Shown here piece by piece: positions 1 to 7,952 of a stretch of DNA of 64,000 bases (positions within the stretch are counted from its first letter, which is position 1; each line of letters opens with the position of its first letter). The notes beneath the pieces are model-generated. The model saw only the letters and a program-made list of their open reading frames with translations. It searched no databases and had not been told where the DNA came from. The position numbers were made by a program, and so were the translations under genes. This DNA is from Rosettibacter sp037481715 (GTDB lineage: Bacteria; Bacteroidota; Ignavibacteria; Ignavibacteriales; Melioribacteraceae): positions 1 through 64,000 of the forward strand of contig JBBFLD010000009.1 of the NCBI GenBank assembly GCA_037481715.1. The letters run 5' to 3'.

Positions 1-1064
1 ATAATAGCAGCTACGAAGTAACAGGTGAATATGACAGTCACGTTATGGCAGAAAATAACTGGTGGAACAGAACCCCGCCAAATTATCCGAATTATTATTA
101 TACGGGAGATTTTTACACACAGATGGGAGGAACAATAGATTATATACCTGCATTGACATCAGACCCTCTGGGAGGATTGATGAAAATATCGTCATCTATA
201 GTAAGTGAACAGAATAATGAAGTAGCGGGAGTTCAGTCGGAAGATTCATTTATTGATTCCGGACTCAGAGATGCTTTATTGAATTTGCTTGAAGGTAAAT
301 ATGAAGAAGCCATAACAAAAAATGAGAAAAGATTTAAGGAAGAGACAAACGAAAGCAAAAGGAAATATATACTAAGGCGAATATCGGATTGTTATAATTT
401 ATCGGGTAAGAAAGGTTTTGCAGAGTATCTGAACAATAACTTAATAGTAAATAAAACAAGGGATAAAGAAATATGTGCTACTGCAGCGGCGCTGGAAAGT
501 CTGAATATGATAAGCGAGAAAAGATACGAAGAGGCAATAAGAAAAATAGAGAAGCTGAAGGAAGAAAATCCGGAGAATGAAACGATAGAAAAATTCTCAT
601 TATATAATTTGATTAGTCTTTATAACGATGTTTTGAATAATGGAGGAAAAGCAAGGGAATATTATGCAGAATTACGGGGAAAATATCCGGGAGATGAGAT
701 AACCATACACAGCGGAATATTACTGGGAGAATATGATGGGAAGATGAATTATGAGGTATTAAATAAAGAAGAGAAGACAAAAACAGATGAAGTAGAACAA
801 GGATACGAAATAACAAATTATCCCAATCCATTTAATCCAACAACAGTAATCAGTTATCAACTGCCGGAGAAAAATTTTGTAACGTTAAAAGTCTATGATA
901 TTTTGGGCAAAGAAATAGCAACACTCGTAAATGAATATCAGGATGCCGGCAGTTACAAAGTAGAATTTTCAGCTGATGAGTATCAACTTTCAAGCGGAGT
1001 ATATTTTTACACATTAAAAGCTGGAAAAAATTATGTGGTTAAGAAGATGATGCTGGCGAAATGA
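1..1064 (+). CDS. Secreted T9SS-sorted protein, 3' end only (5' end lies before the window)
   Basis: The frame is open from base 3 through an internal ATG at 45, so this is the C-terminal part of a larger gene. The visible start (NSSYEVTGEYDSH, then NNWWN) resembles the last turns of a right-handed beta-helix protein, in which Asn-Trp-Trp/Tyr-Trp steps are common; that is inference. Residues about 75-245 (counted from the ATG at 45) are Lys/Glu-rich helices resembling degenerate TPR repeats. The last ~80 residues are a type IX secretion sorting domain starting at NYPNPFNPTT and ending in KKMMLAK, so the product should cross the outer membrane and be released or anchored at the surface. The enzymatic or binding role is unknown. 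The sorting domain is almost copied at the end of the subtilase at 3066-5015. Confidence 0.8.
   Translation, partial: NSSYEVTGEYDSHVMAENNWWNRTPPNYPNYYYTGDFYTQMGGTIDYIPALTSDPLGGLMKISSSIVSEQNNEVAGVQSEDSFIDSGLRDALLNLLEGKYEEAITKNEKRFKEETNESKRKYILRRISDCYNLSGKKGFAEYLNNNLIVNKTRDKEICATAAALESLNMISEKRYEEAIRKIEKLKEENPENETIEKFSLYNLISLYNDVLNNGGKAREYYAELRGKYPGDEITIHSGILLGEYDGKMNYEVLNKEEKTKTDEVEQGYEITNYPNPFNPTTVISYQLPEKNFVTLKVYDILGKEIATLVNEYQDAGSYKVEFSADEYQLSSGVYFYTLKAGKNYVVKKMMLAK
820..1064 (+). repeat. T9SS sorting-domain DNA repeat, copy A
   Basis: This 245-bp segment, ending exactly at the stop codon, matches 4771-5015 with a constant offset of 3951 and no gaps. By eye, 29 of the last 224 positions differ, and the 5' part (841-980) is the most alike, with about 10 differences in 140. 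Identity at synonymous sites suggests recent domain duplication or gene conversion rather than protein-level constraint alone. Confidence 0.85.
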
Positions 1065-1093
1065 TTTTATTAGAAAAATTGCAAAATTATGCC

Positions 1094-1189
1094 AGAAGGC
1101 ATTCCTTTGGAACAAGATTGTCCCGCAGGCATTCCTTCGGAACAAAATTACAAGATGATGCTGCGGGCATTCCTGCGGAACAAGATTTT
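1094..1189. repeat. Three degenerate copies of a ~22-bp GCATTCC-containing repeat
   Basis: Copies lie at about 1094-1119, 1122-1149 and 1161-1189. Each has the core GGCATTCCTnnGGAACAA. The flanks of each core (GCAGG or GCGGG on the left, CGGAAC on the right) are partly complementary, so each copy could fold into a short hairpin, as REP-like intergenic elements do. There is no coding frame through them. Confidence 0.7.
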
Positions 1190-1193
1190 AGTT

Positions 1194-1290
1194 GTTGCAG
1201 GTTAAAGGTTGCAGGTTAAAGGTTAAAGGTTGCAGGTTGGAGGTTATTAAGGAAGAATAACATGTAACTTGTAACCTGCAACTTTCAACC
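1194..1290. repeat. Heptamer tandem repeat (GTTNNAG) with inverted downstream copy
   Basis: From 1194 to about 1245 the sequence steps in 7-base units: GTTGCAG, GTTAAAG, GTTGCAG, GTTAAAG, GTTAAAG, GTTGCAG, GTTGGAG. Bases 1261-1290, read on the opposite strand, give the same phase again: GTTGAAA, GTTGCAG, GTTACAA, GTTACAT. The two halves can pair into a long imperfect hairpin. The function is unknown. Confidence 0.8.
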
Positions 1291-1456
1291 AACTAACAGA
1301 CAATGCTTGATTTTTTTTTGAGATTTAGTAAAATTCTTTAGAGAAATTTCCAGGGCTGATTTCTTTTTACAGCAGATTTATCTATCGAAGGTAGGTAAGT
1401 TCATTGCATTTTACAGAGGGTGGAATTAATGAAGGCGGCAAATATATTTCTAATCT

Positions 1457-1594
1457 ATTCAGGGAAAATGTTTCTTATCAACAATGTAATTTGATAATAC
1501 CCTGAATTGAAAATATATTTTTTAATTCTTATCACGTATGAAATAATTTTCATAAATGAGATTTATGCAATGCTCATTATGTAAATGTGATAAG
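1457..1594. repeat. Nested inverted repeats in the spacer upstream of the S74-type gene
   Basis: The outer arms ATTCAGGG (1457-1464) and CCCTGAAT (1500-1507) enclose a second perfect pair TTATCAA (1475-1481) and TTGATAA (1491-1497). Immediately right, CTTATCAC (1528-1535) pairs with GTGATAAG (1587-1594) around inner pairs CATAAAT/ATTTATG (1551-1557, 1561-1567) and AATGAG/CTCATT (1555-1560, 1573-1578). They could be RNA structures, operators or remnants of mobile ends; the sequence alone does not decide. Confidence 0.5.
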
Positions 1595-1707
1595 AGGAAA
1601 AAAAACGAGTAATCGGCAAAAAAATTAATCATAAATTTAACATGATAATTAAATATAAAAATAATTGGTTCTTTGAAGACCCAGAATATTATTTCAAAAG
1701 TCCAGCT

Positions 1708-1734
1708 TAAGATATAATTTCTAATTTTATCTTA
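1708..1734 (+). promoter_or_regulatory. Leader hairpin abutting the ribosome binding site of the S74-type gene
   Basis: TAAGATA (1708-1714) pairs with TATCTTA (1728-1734), and the right arm runs straight into the strong Shine-Dalgarno AGGAGG (1734-1739) of the gene at 1746. Folding could limit access to that site, a possible translational control. Low confidence. Confidence 0.3.
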
Positions 1735-1745
1735 GGAGGAATATT

Positions 1746-2462
1746 ATGATTAAAAGATTATTTCTTTTTGTATTCTTAATTGTGTCAACTATGACAGCTC
1801 AAATTAAACTTGGCAGTTGTGGTGCTGTGGCACTAGGCACAAATCCAGATTGTTCATATAATTGGATTAAATTACAGGTCGAGTATAACAATAATGATAT
1901 GAGTTATGGTATCTGGAGCAGAGCCAATTGTACTTATAGGAATTATGGAGTATATGGAGCAGCACATAATGGCAGTAATGGAAATTATGCTATTTATGGT
2001 GATGCAACAGGTTCTGGTGGCAGTAATAAATGGGCCGGCTATTTTGCAGGTAATGTTTATACGACTGGAAGCTATCAATCTTCAGATTCTCGATTAAAGA
2101 AAAACATTTATCCTTTGAATGGTAAAGAAATACTCGAGAAAATCAAAAGATTACAATCTGTACGTTTTGAGTACTTAAACGACAATGAATCACGCCAAAA
2201 AGGGTTGCCGTTATTAGGTGCACTGGAGGGAGAACATATAGGACTTCTTGCGCAGGAGGTTGAAAAATTATTTCCTGAACTAGTTACAGATGTGGTAAGT
2301 CCTTTAACAGACGAAAACGGCTTACCTGATAGTAAGAGGACCTCAGTAATTGTAAAAGCAATTGATTATAATGGACTTATTGCTGCTTTAATTGCAGCAA
2401 TACAGGAACAGCAAGTTAAAATTGAAGAACTTGAAAGAAAATTAACAGCGAATAGAGATTAA
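1746..2462 (+). CDS. Secreted protein with C-terminal peptidase S74 / endosialidase-chaperone domain
   Basis: 238 residues. An N-terminal signal peptide (MIKRLFLFVFLIVSTMTAQ) is followed by a Gly/Asn/Tyr-rich stretch with several Cys residues, like a short beta-repeat shaft. The C-terminal ~120 residues (from SSDSRLKKNI, through GLLAQEVEKLFPELV and AIDYNGLIAALIAAIQEQ) match the intramolecular chaperone of endosialidase / peptidase S74 family. These domains trimerise a fibre and often cut themselves off at a Ser next to SDxRLK. The SSDSRLKK motif is present here, so autocleavage is possible. The start is well supported by AGGAGG five bases upstream. It lies ahead of a lipoprotein and a T9SS protease on the same strand. 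In bacteria such proteins are usually surface fibre or adhesin parts; the role here is inferred. Confidence 0.8.
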   Translation: MIKRLFLFVFLIVSTMTAQIKLGSCGAVALGTNPDCSYNWIKLQVEYNNNDMSYGIWSRANCTYRNYGVYGAAHNGSNGNYAIYGDATGSGGSNKWAGYFAGNVYTTGSYQSSDSRLKKNIYPLNGKEILEKIKRLQSVRFEYLNDNESRQKGLPLLGALEGEHIGLLAQEVEKLFPELVTDVVSPLTDENGLPDSKRTSVIVKAIDYNGLIAALIAAIQEQQVKIEELERKLTANRD

Positions 2463-2499
2463 TAGATGTTTTGTTATTAACATCGGGTGGAGGGAGGAG

Positions 2500-3021
2500 A
2501 TGAACTTTCAAAAAATATTTTTATCGTTAAATAATAAAATAATTTTTCTATTATTATTAATACTTAATCTTTTCTCCTGTGATGTACTCAGTCCTGACAA
2601 AAATGAGCAAAAAAAGAACAGTGAAATTAAGACGATATTTTTATTAACAGATACAACAAAACAAATAAAAAAAACATTTCGTTCTGGCGAAGAATTTTAT
2701 ATGATATTTCAGTTAATAAATAATTCAAATGACACCATTATATATACTTTAGGGAGTACTCGACCTCCGATTATATTTACAATTACTCAAGCTAACAGTA
2801 TTGTATCAACTTCAATTGATGGCTACATCTTTATAGATATTATGAAATCGGGTAAAATATTACCTAATGATACGTTAATAACAGAATGGAAAGCTCCTAA
2901 TACTCCTGCTAAGAATCCCCAAATAGTATTAGAACCTGGTTTATATAGGGCTAATGTATTGCTACCAAAGTTAAATGTTAAAATCGACTCTATTCCTCCG
3001 TTGATATTCGAAGTATTTTAA
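2500..3021 (+). CDS. Lipoprotein with BsuPI-like (proteinase-inhibitor-type) domain
   Basis: 173 residues. A hydrophobic leader ends in the lipobox LFSC (Cys about residue 27), so the mature protein should be lipid-anchored. The rest is a single beta-sandwich-like domain with the layout of the BsuPI family: a FRSGEEFYMIFQLINNSND strand pair, then LPNDTLITEW, then a final PGLYRANV strand. BsuPI is the Bacillus inhibitor of the intracellular subtilisin. The next gene, 44 bp downstream, encodes a subtilase, so an inhibitor or partner role is attractive but inferred. BsuPI-like domains also occur in proteins with no known inhibitor role. GGTGGAGG about six bases before the ATG supports this start. 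Confidence 0.6.
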   Translation: MNFQKIFLSLNNKIIFLLLLILNLFSCDVLSPDKNEQKKNSEIKTIFLLTDTTKQIKKTFRSGEEFYMIFQLINNSNDTIIYTLGSTRPPIIFTITQANSIVSTSIDGYIFIDIMKSGKILPNDTLITEWKAPNTPAKNPQIVLEPGLYRANVLLPKLNVKIDSIPPLIFEVF

Positions 3022-3065
3022 TTAGAAGAATATTTTTTATATATAGGTTATATAATGGAGGTATT

Positions 3066-5015
3066 ATGAGAACAGTAATAGGAGTATTAATAACTTTGGT
3101 ATTTGTAACTATGACTCAAAAAGCACAGAAAATGGATATTAAAATTAAGAAAGTTGCAGGGAGACAAATCAAAAGTATTATGTGGAATAATAAAAATATT
3201 AATATTATAAAAGGTGAGATAGCAGTAAAAGTAATACCATCAATTTCTAATGAGCAAATTACAGAACTCTTAAATTATTCTAAATGTAAACTAATTAAAT
3301 CATTTAATAAATTGGGGTGGGGATTACTAAAACTTGAGAAAGAAGAGGACGAATTAATTTTAATAAGTAGAATTAAAAAGCTACCATATATTTTAGCTGC
3401 GGAACCTAATATGATTATACATTTACACTTCGAACCAAATGATCCATATTTCAGAGGAATAACACCAGCTACTTACAAACATCAGTGGTCTTTAATAAAT
3501 ATTGGACAATCACCACCTGGGGGAACAATAGGTGCCGATATTAATGCAACCAATGCGTGGGATATTACGATAGGTAATTCAGACGTAATATTAGCAATAC
3601 TAGATAGTGGTATACCAATGCAAAATGGACGGCTATCACATCCAGATTTAGATGATGCAAGTAAAATTATACTTGGCATAGACTGTATTAATGATGGGGA
3701 AGGTGTTCGTGATATTTATGGACATGGAACACATGTTGCAGGTATCGCCTCAGCTGAAACGAATAATAACTTAGGCGTAGCTGGAGTTTCATGGAATTCA
3801 AATATATTAGTAATTCAAGTTTTTGATTCTGATGGTTATGGTACCTGGGATGCTTTTCAAGATGCAGTTGAATATGCTGTAGACTATAAACGAAATAATC
3901 CTGGGAAAAATGTAATAATTAATTTCAGTGGCGGTGCATTTTATACAGAACAACAGGTTGAAGATGCAATTGCTTATGCAAATAATTATGGTGTTACTAT
4001 AGTTGCTTCTGCAGGTAATGATTGCGGCTTTAATGTTAATTATCCTGCTGCTTATTCATCTAGTTATAATAACGTAATAGCTGTTTCTGCTACAGATCAT
4101 AATAATTTAGTTACAGAATACTCAAATATAGGGCCAGAAATAAATATTTCTGCCCCTGGTGGATATGGAACAACAAATGTGTGTGTTTATCCTTTTTATA
4201 TTTATTATGATTATGATGATGTATTTTCAACTACGCCCAATTATTACTTTAATATACAAGCTTCCAATCCTGAGGTAACTCAAAATTACGGTTATCTGGC
4301 TGGAACATCTATGGCAGCTCCTCATGTCGCAGGAACTGCTGCATTAATATTATCAATAAATCCTAATTTATTACCTTATCAAATACGTAATATTCTTCAA
4401 AATTCTGCGGATTGGAAACCACACATGGGAAATCAACCACCATCAGATGAATATGGATATGGTAGATTAAACGCCTATAAAGCTCTCAAATATACAATTG
4501 AAAACTATGGAGCATTACTTGGCATTGAGATGAGTCAAGTTAGAATTCCCCTATGGGAAGATTTAATATTGAGAGAAGATATTAATCTTGCAAGTAATAC
4601 TATTCTAACTATAGAAGCAAACAATTTAGTAACAGTCTCTTCCTATAGTGGAATAGTAACATTAGGTGGAACAGGCGGCTTATCAAAAATCATTGATGAA
4701 GAAGAAATTGAAAATTTAAATGAAAGTCTGCCACTGAATAATTATAAAGAATTTAGAATTTCTCAAAATTACCCCAACCCGTTCAATCCAACAACAGTAA
4801 TCAGTTATCAATTGCCGGAGAAAAATTATGTAACGTTAAAAGTCTATGATATTTTGGGCAGAGAAATAGCAACATTGGTCAATGAGTACAAAGATGCCGG
4901 CAGTTACAAAGTAGAATTTTCAGCTGATGAGTATCAACTAGCCAGTGGAATATACTTTTACACATTGAAAGCAGGGAAGAATTTTATTGTTAAGAAGATG
5001 ATGTTTATAAAATAA
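3066..5015 (+). CDS. Secreted subtilisin-like serine protease (peptidase S8) with T9SS sorting domain
   Basis: 649 residues. A short signal-like N-terminus is followed by a probable inhibitor-type prodomain (~25-125). The S8 catalytic domain (~150-475) has an intact triad: Asp180 in ILDSG, His220 in GHGTHVAG, Ser415 in GTSMAAPH, plus oxyanion Asn318 in SAGND. A short linker leads to the type IX sorting domain (566-649, NYPNPFNPTT to KKMM). The product should be exported through Sec and then T9SS, and act outside the cell. A possible SD (GGAGG, 3057-3061) lies just upstream of the ATG. It follows a BsuPI-like lipoprotein, a candidate inhibitor or partner. The DNA of the sorting domain is about 87 percent identical, without gaps, to that of the first gene in the window. 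Confidence 0.93.
   Translation: MRTVIGVLITLVFVTMTQKAQKMDIKIKKVAGRQIKSIMWNNKNINIIKGEIAVKVIPSISNEQITELLNYSKCKLIKSFNKLGWGLLKLEKEEDELILISRIKKLPYILAAEPNMIIHLHFEPNDPYFRGITPATYKHQWSLINIGQSPPGGTIGADINATNAWDITIGNSDVILAILDSGIPMQNGRLSHPDLDDASKIILGIDCINDGEGVRDIYGHGTHVAGIASAETNNNLGVAGVSWNSNILVIQVFDSDGYGTWDAFQDAVEYAVDYKRNNPGKNVIINFSGGAFYTEQQVEDAIAYANNYGVTIVASAGNDCGFNVNYPAAYSSSYNNVIAVSATDHNNLVTEYSNIGPEINISAPGGYGTTNVCVYPFYIYYDYDDVFSTTPNYYFNIQASNPEVTQNYGYLAGTSMAAPHVAGTAALILSINPNLLPYQIRNILQNSADWKPHMGNQPPSDEYGYGRLNAYKALKYTIENYGALLGIEMSQVRIPLWEDLILREDINLASNTILTIEANNLVTVSSYSGIVTLGGTGGLSKIIDEEEIENLNESLPLNNYKEFRISQNYPNPFNPTTVISYQLPEKNYVTLKVYDILGREIATLVNEYKDAGSYKVEFSADEYQLASGIYFYTLKAGKNFIVKKMMFIK
4771..5015 (+). repeat. 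T9SS sorting-domain DNA repeat, copy B
   Basis: Partner of the segment at 820-1064: same length, same end at the stop codon, no gaps. The flanking sequences on the left (Lys/Glu-rich helices versus protease linker) are unrelated, so the repeat unit is the sorting domain alone. Confidence 0.85.
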
Positions 5016-5072
5016 ATTTTGGAATAATGCTTGCATACCTCTAGCATGGAAAAATGGAATAGTAAGTTTTTG

Positions 5073-5140
5073 GGGTTATTTGTTAAGCAATGCTTAAAAT
5101 AGCTTTAAGAATGTTTAGACTGTTTTAATAACCCATTTTT
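5073..5140 (+). terminator. Possible terminator hairpin after the subtilase gene
   Basis: GGGTTATT (5073-5080) pairs with AATAACCC (5127-5134). Inside lies a compact palindrome TTAAGCA-A-TGCTTAA (5083-5097). A T run (5136-5140) follows the outer arm. The long loop makes this weaker than a textbook intrinsic terminator. Confidence 0.35.
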
Positions 5141-5206
5141 GTAATAAAACATTGATGATGAGATTTGTAAGATTTTGATTAAGATAATTATAGAAAAAAA
5201 TTTATT

Positions 5207-5473
5207 CTACTCACTGATTAATTTTATAGCGTTATTAATTTTTTCTACTAATTCTTCTCTTGAAATATTTTCAAATTTTATTTTGGCTGTTCTTATAAAA
5301 ACTTCAGGCGGATCACCTTCACCTTTCATATAACGATATAAATTAAATCCAAGTCTGTATCTTTCATTCATAATTGGAATATAATCTTTCAACGATTCAG
5401 CAATGTTATAACACTTCTTTTCGAGTGAATCTTCTGGAAATAATTTTGTTGCTGGAGGTGGTAATGTTGTCAT
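5207..5473 (-). CDS. Small protein of unknown function
   Basis: 88 residues from the ATG at 5473 (a TTG two codons upstream is also possible). The N-terminus (MTTLPPPATKLFPED) is Pro-rich; the rest is charged and probably helical, with KDYIPIMNERYRLGFNLYRY in the middle and an amphipathic C-terminal helix. No signal peptide, membrane segment or known motif was recognised. It sits alone on the minus strand between a protease gene and a divergent glycosyltransferase gene. The sustained open frame and a coherent helical pattern favour a real gene, but no family can be named. Confidence 0.5.
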   Translation of the reverse strand: MTTLPPPATKLFPEDSLEKKCYNIAESLKDYIPIMNERYRLGFNLYRYMKGEGDPPEVFIRTAKIKFENISREELVEKINNAIKLISE

Positions 5474-5598
5474 TTCCAATCTCTTTATTTTTTCTTTCGA
5501 AAAATAATTAAGATAAAACTTACTTCCAACCTATACTTTGAATGCTGAAATTTATTGTCTAATTTTTGAACCGAAATTATTTGTTATCGAGAAAAAGT

Positions 5599-6579
5599 TT
5601 GAAAAGAGTATTAATAATTCGATTAAGTTCGCTTGGAGATGTACTGCTAACAACTCCAATCATACGTGCACTTAAAAAAAAATATCCTGATTACAAAATT
5701 GATTTCCTTGTTAGAAATCAATATTCAGATGTTTTGAGATATAACCCAAACTTAAACAAGATTTATGAGTTCAATCCGCTTAATGTTAAAGAATTATTGA
5801 ATGAACTTATGCAAAATAATTATGATTTTATCCTTGATTTACAAAATAATTTCAGAAGCAGAAAAATTACACTTAGACTAAAAACCAAAGTTTACCATTT
5901 TAAAAAACTATCATTAAGAAAATTTCTTCTTGTGAATTTCAAAATAAATTTAATGAGGAATTCTAAATCAATTGTTGAAAGATATGCAGAATCATTTCCT
6001 GAAATTCAATTAGATGATCATGGTCTGGAAATTTTTATTCCAAAAGAATTAGAAAATAAAATTCATGATTTCAATAAAGATTCGATTATTGGTTTGTGCC
6101 CAGGTTCCAAACATTTTACAAAAAGATGGCTCCCGGAATATTTTGTTGAATTGGGAAAAAAACTTTCAAATGACGGTTTTACGATATTGATTTTTGGCGG
6201 GAAAGATGATGAAACAATATGTTCCGAAATAAGCAGACAAATTCCAAACAGCATTAATCTTCAAAACAACAATGAAATTATTTTAACTGCCGCCTACATG
6301 AAAAAATGCAAATTAATTGTAACGAATGATTCAGGATTGATGCACACAGCTTCTGCTGTAAAAACACCTGTCCTTGTAATTTTTGGTTCAAGTGTTAAAG
6401 AATTTGGGTTTCTTCCTTACAAAACAAAAAATATAATTCTTGAGAATGAAAATTTAAGATGCAGACCCTGCAGCCATATTGGGAAAGAAGAATGTCCAAA
6501 AGGTCATTTTAAATGCATGAAAGATTTAACTCCTGATTTTGTTTATAATCACTTAATAAATTTTCTAGAAGAATTATGA
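5599..6579 (+). CDS. Glycosyltransferase family 9 (ADP-heptose:LPS heptosyltransferase type)
   Basis: 326 residues from a TTG at 5599. This start was chosen because the protein then opens with KRVLIIRLSSLGDVLLTTP, the usual N-terminus of GT9 enzymes; TTG codons at 5566 and 5581 are alternatives, and no ATG is available. Features are the first Rossmann half (1-~150), GLCPGSKHFTKRWLPEYF as the start of the nucleotide-binding half, and VTNDSGLMHTASA, the conserved heptose-donor site. A C-terminal Cys cluster (CRPC, EEC, FKC) lies at about residues 280-305. The enzyme should add heptose to the LPS inner core on the cytoplasmic face. Its stop overlaps the start of waaA by ATGA, so the two are translationally coupled. 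Confidence 0.88.
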   Translation: MKRVLIIRLSSLGDVLLTTPIIRALKKKYPDYKIDFLVRNQYSDVLRYNPNLNKIYEFNPLNVKELLNELMQNNYDFILDLQNNFRSRKITLRLKTKVYHFKKLSLRKFLLVNFKINLMRNSKSIVERYAESFPEIQLDDHGLEIFIPKELENKIHDFNKDSIIGLCPGSKHFTKRWLPEYFVELGKKLSNDGFTILIFGGKDDETICSEISRQIPNSINLQNNNEIILTAAYMKKCKLIVTNDSGLMHTASAVKTPVLVIFGSSVKEFGFLPYKTKNIILENENLRCRPCSHIGKEECPKGHFKCMKDLTPDFVYNHLINFLEEL

Positions 6580-7850
6580 AAATAATCTGGTATTTGCTTT
6601 ACAATATTTTATATTATCCTGTGCTGCATATATTAATTTTAATTTCTCCGCTCTTGAATGAAAAAATCAGAACAAGCATACATGATAGAAAAAATTTATT
6701 TTCAAATCTTGAAAGAGACCTATCAAAAATTGACAGAAAGAAAAAGAACCTCTGGTTTCATTCTTCTTCGATGGGAGAATTTGAACAAGCAAAACCAATA
6801 ATTGAAAAAATAAAAGCGGAAAAAGATGTCAATATTATTGTTACATTTTTTTCTCCTTCGGGTTATCGTAATTCACTCAAATATCCTTATGCAGATGTTA
6901 TTGCCTACATGCCATTTGATATTCCAAAACATGCAAAAAAATTTATTGAGATGATAAAACCAGTCTTAGCAATTTTTATGCGATATGATATATGGCCCAA
7001 TATAATCTGGCAGCTCGAAGAGAAAAAGATTCCTTTTTTTATTGTAGATGCTACGATGCGAAAAAATAATAAACGATCATTACCGATAATAAAAAATTTT
7101 CATAAACAGATTTATTCCTGTGCAGAAAGAATACTTGCGGTTTCACAAGTTGATGTTGAAAACTTTTTGGTGTTTGGAATTAATCCAGAAAAAATAAAAG
7201 CAGTAGGCGATACTCGTTTTGACAGGGTTTATCAAAAAAGTCTTCAGGCAAAAGAAAAAAAATTATTTCGAGAAGGAATTTTTAATGGGAAAAAAATTTT
7301 TGTAATGGGCAGCTCGTGGGAAAGCGATGAGGAAATAATTTTTCCAGCATTAACAAAATTGTTAAAATATGATAAAGATGTTGTTGCAATAATTGTTCCT
7401 CATGAACCTACTTTAATTCATCTCGAAAAAATTGAAAACTATTTTTACGGCAAATATAAAACTATAAGATTTTCTTTCATGAATAATTATAAAGATGAAC
7501 GAATAATTATTGTGGACTCAATCGGAATTCTTTTGACACTTTATTACTATGCAGATGTTGCTTATGTAGGAGGAAGTTTCAAACAAATTCATAATGTTCT
7601 CGAACCAGCTGTGTACGGAATTCCAGTAGTTTATGGTCCGAAACATGAAAATAGTCAGGAAGCAATTAAGTTAAGAGAAATTGGCGGAGGATTGGTAATT
7701 CATAATAAAAAATCTGCATATAAAACATTGCGAAGACTTTTTTCAGATGAATCATACAGGGTAAAGATTGGACAGATTTGCGGAGAGTTCGTTAAAAGTA
7801 ACATTGGAGCTTCGGAAAGTATTGTAAAAGAAATTTATTCTATTCTTTAA
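6576..7850 (+). CDS. waaA: 3-deoxy-D-manno-octulosonic acid (Kdo) transferase
   Basis: 424 residues, normal for the family. An N-terminal membrane anchor (~1-27) is followed by SSSMGEFEQAKP (63-74), with Glu68 at the place of the catalytic base of WaaA/KdtA. The donor half follows, with MGSSWESDEE, IIVPHEP, YVGGSFKQIHNVLEPAVYG and GPKHENSQEA, all typical of this enzyme. It transfers Kdo from CMP-Kdo to lipid A precursor at the inner membrane. The ATGA overlap with the upstream heptosyltransferase makes a two-gene LPS core unit. An inverted repeat TTAGGTA/TACCTAA at 7865-7890 just after the stop may end transcription. Confidence 0.95.
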   Translation: MKIIWYLLYNILYYPVLHILILISPLLNEKIRTSIHDRKNLFSNLERDLSKIDRKKKNLWFHSSSMGEFEQAKPIIEKIKAEKDVNIIVTFFSPSGYRNSLKYPYADVIAYMPFDIPKHAKKFIEMIKPVLAIFMRYDIWPNIIWQLEEKKIPFFIVDATMRKNNKRSLPIIKNFHKQIYSCAERILAVSQVDVENFLVFGINPEKIKAVGDTRFDRVYQKSLQAKEKKLFREGIFNGKKIFVMGSSWESDEEIIFPALTKLLKYDKDVVAIIVPHEPTLIHLEKIENYFYGKYKTIRFSFMNNYKDERIIIVDSIGILLTLYYYADVAYVGGSFKQIHNVLEPAVYGIPVVYGPKHENSQEAIKLREIGGGLVIHNKKSAYKTLRRLFSDESYRVKIGQICGEFVKSNIGASESIVKEIYSIL

Positions 7851-7864
7851 CATTGTCTTTATTT

Positions 7865-7890
7865 TTAGGTAAATCTCAAATAATACCTAA
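7865..7890 (+). terminator. Weak hairpin after waaA
   Basis: TTAGGTA (7865-7871) and TACCTAA (7884-7890) form a 7-bp stem with a 12-base loop, followed by an A/T-rich tract without a clean T run. It may end the LPS gene pair. Confidence 0.3.
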
Positions 7891-7952
7891 TTATTATAAA
7901 TTTATCCTCGTTTTTTACCTTTATATTGTAGTTTAATTTACTTGGTAAATTA

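Larger units (their letters stand above)
1065..1745. other. Gene-free, repeat-rich spacer
   Basis: This is the longest stretch without a gene in the window. It holds, in order, three degenerate GCATTCC copies (1094-1189), a block of 7-base tandem repeats with an inverted counterpart (1194-1290), and a run of nested inverted repeats (1457-1594). A hairpin (1708-1734) follows, ending beside the ribosome binding site of the next gene. No open frame with a plausible start was found on either strand. A promoter for the 1746 gene presumably lies in its right half, but no box could be fixed. Confidence 0.7.

Noticed and set aside
45..1064. First gene as complete from the ATG at 45
   Set aside because: The frame is open upstream to base 3 with protein-like sequence, and there is no ribosome binding site before the ATG; the gene begins outside the window.
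1194..1290. CRISPR-like array
   Set aside because: The units are 7 bases without spacers, partly inverted, and no cas gene is present.
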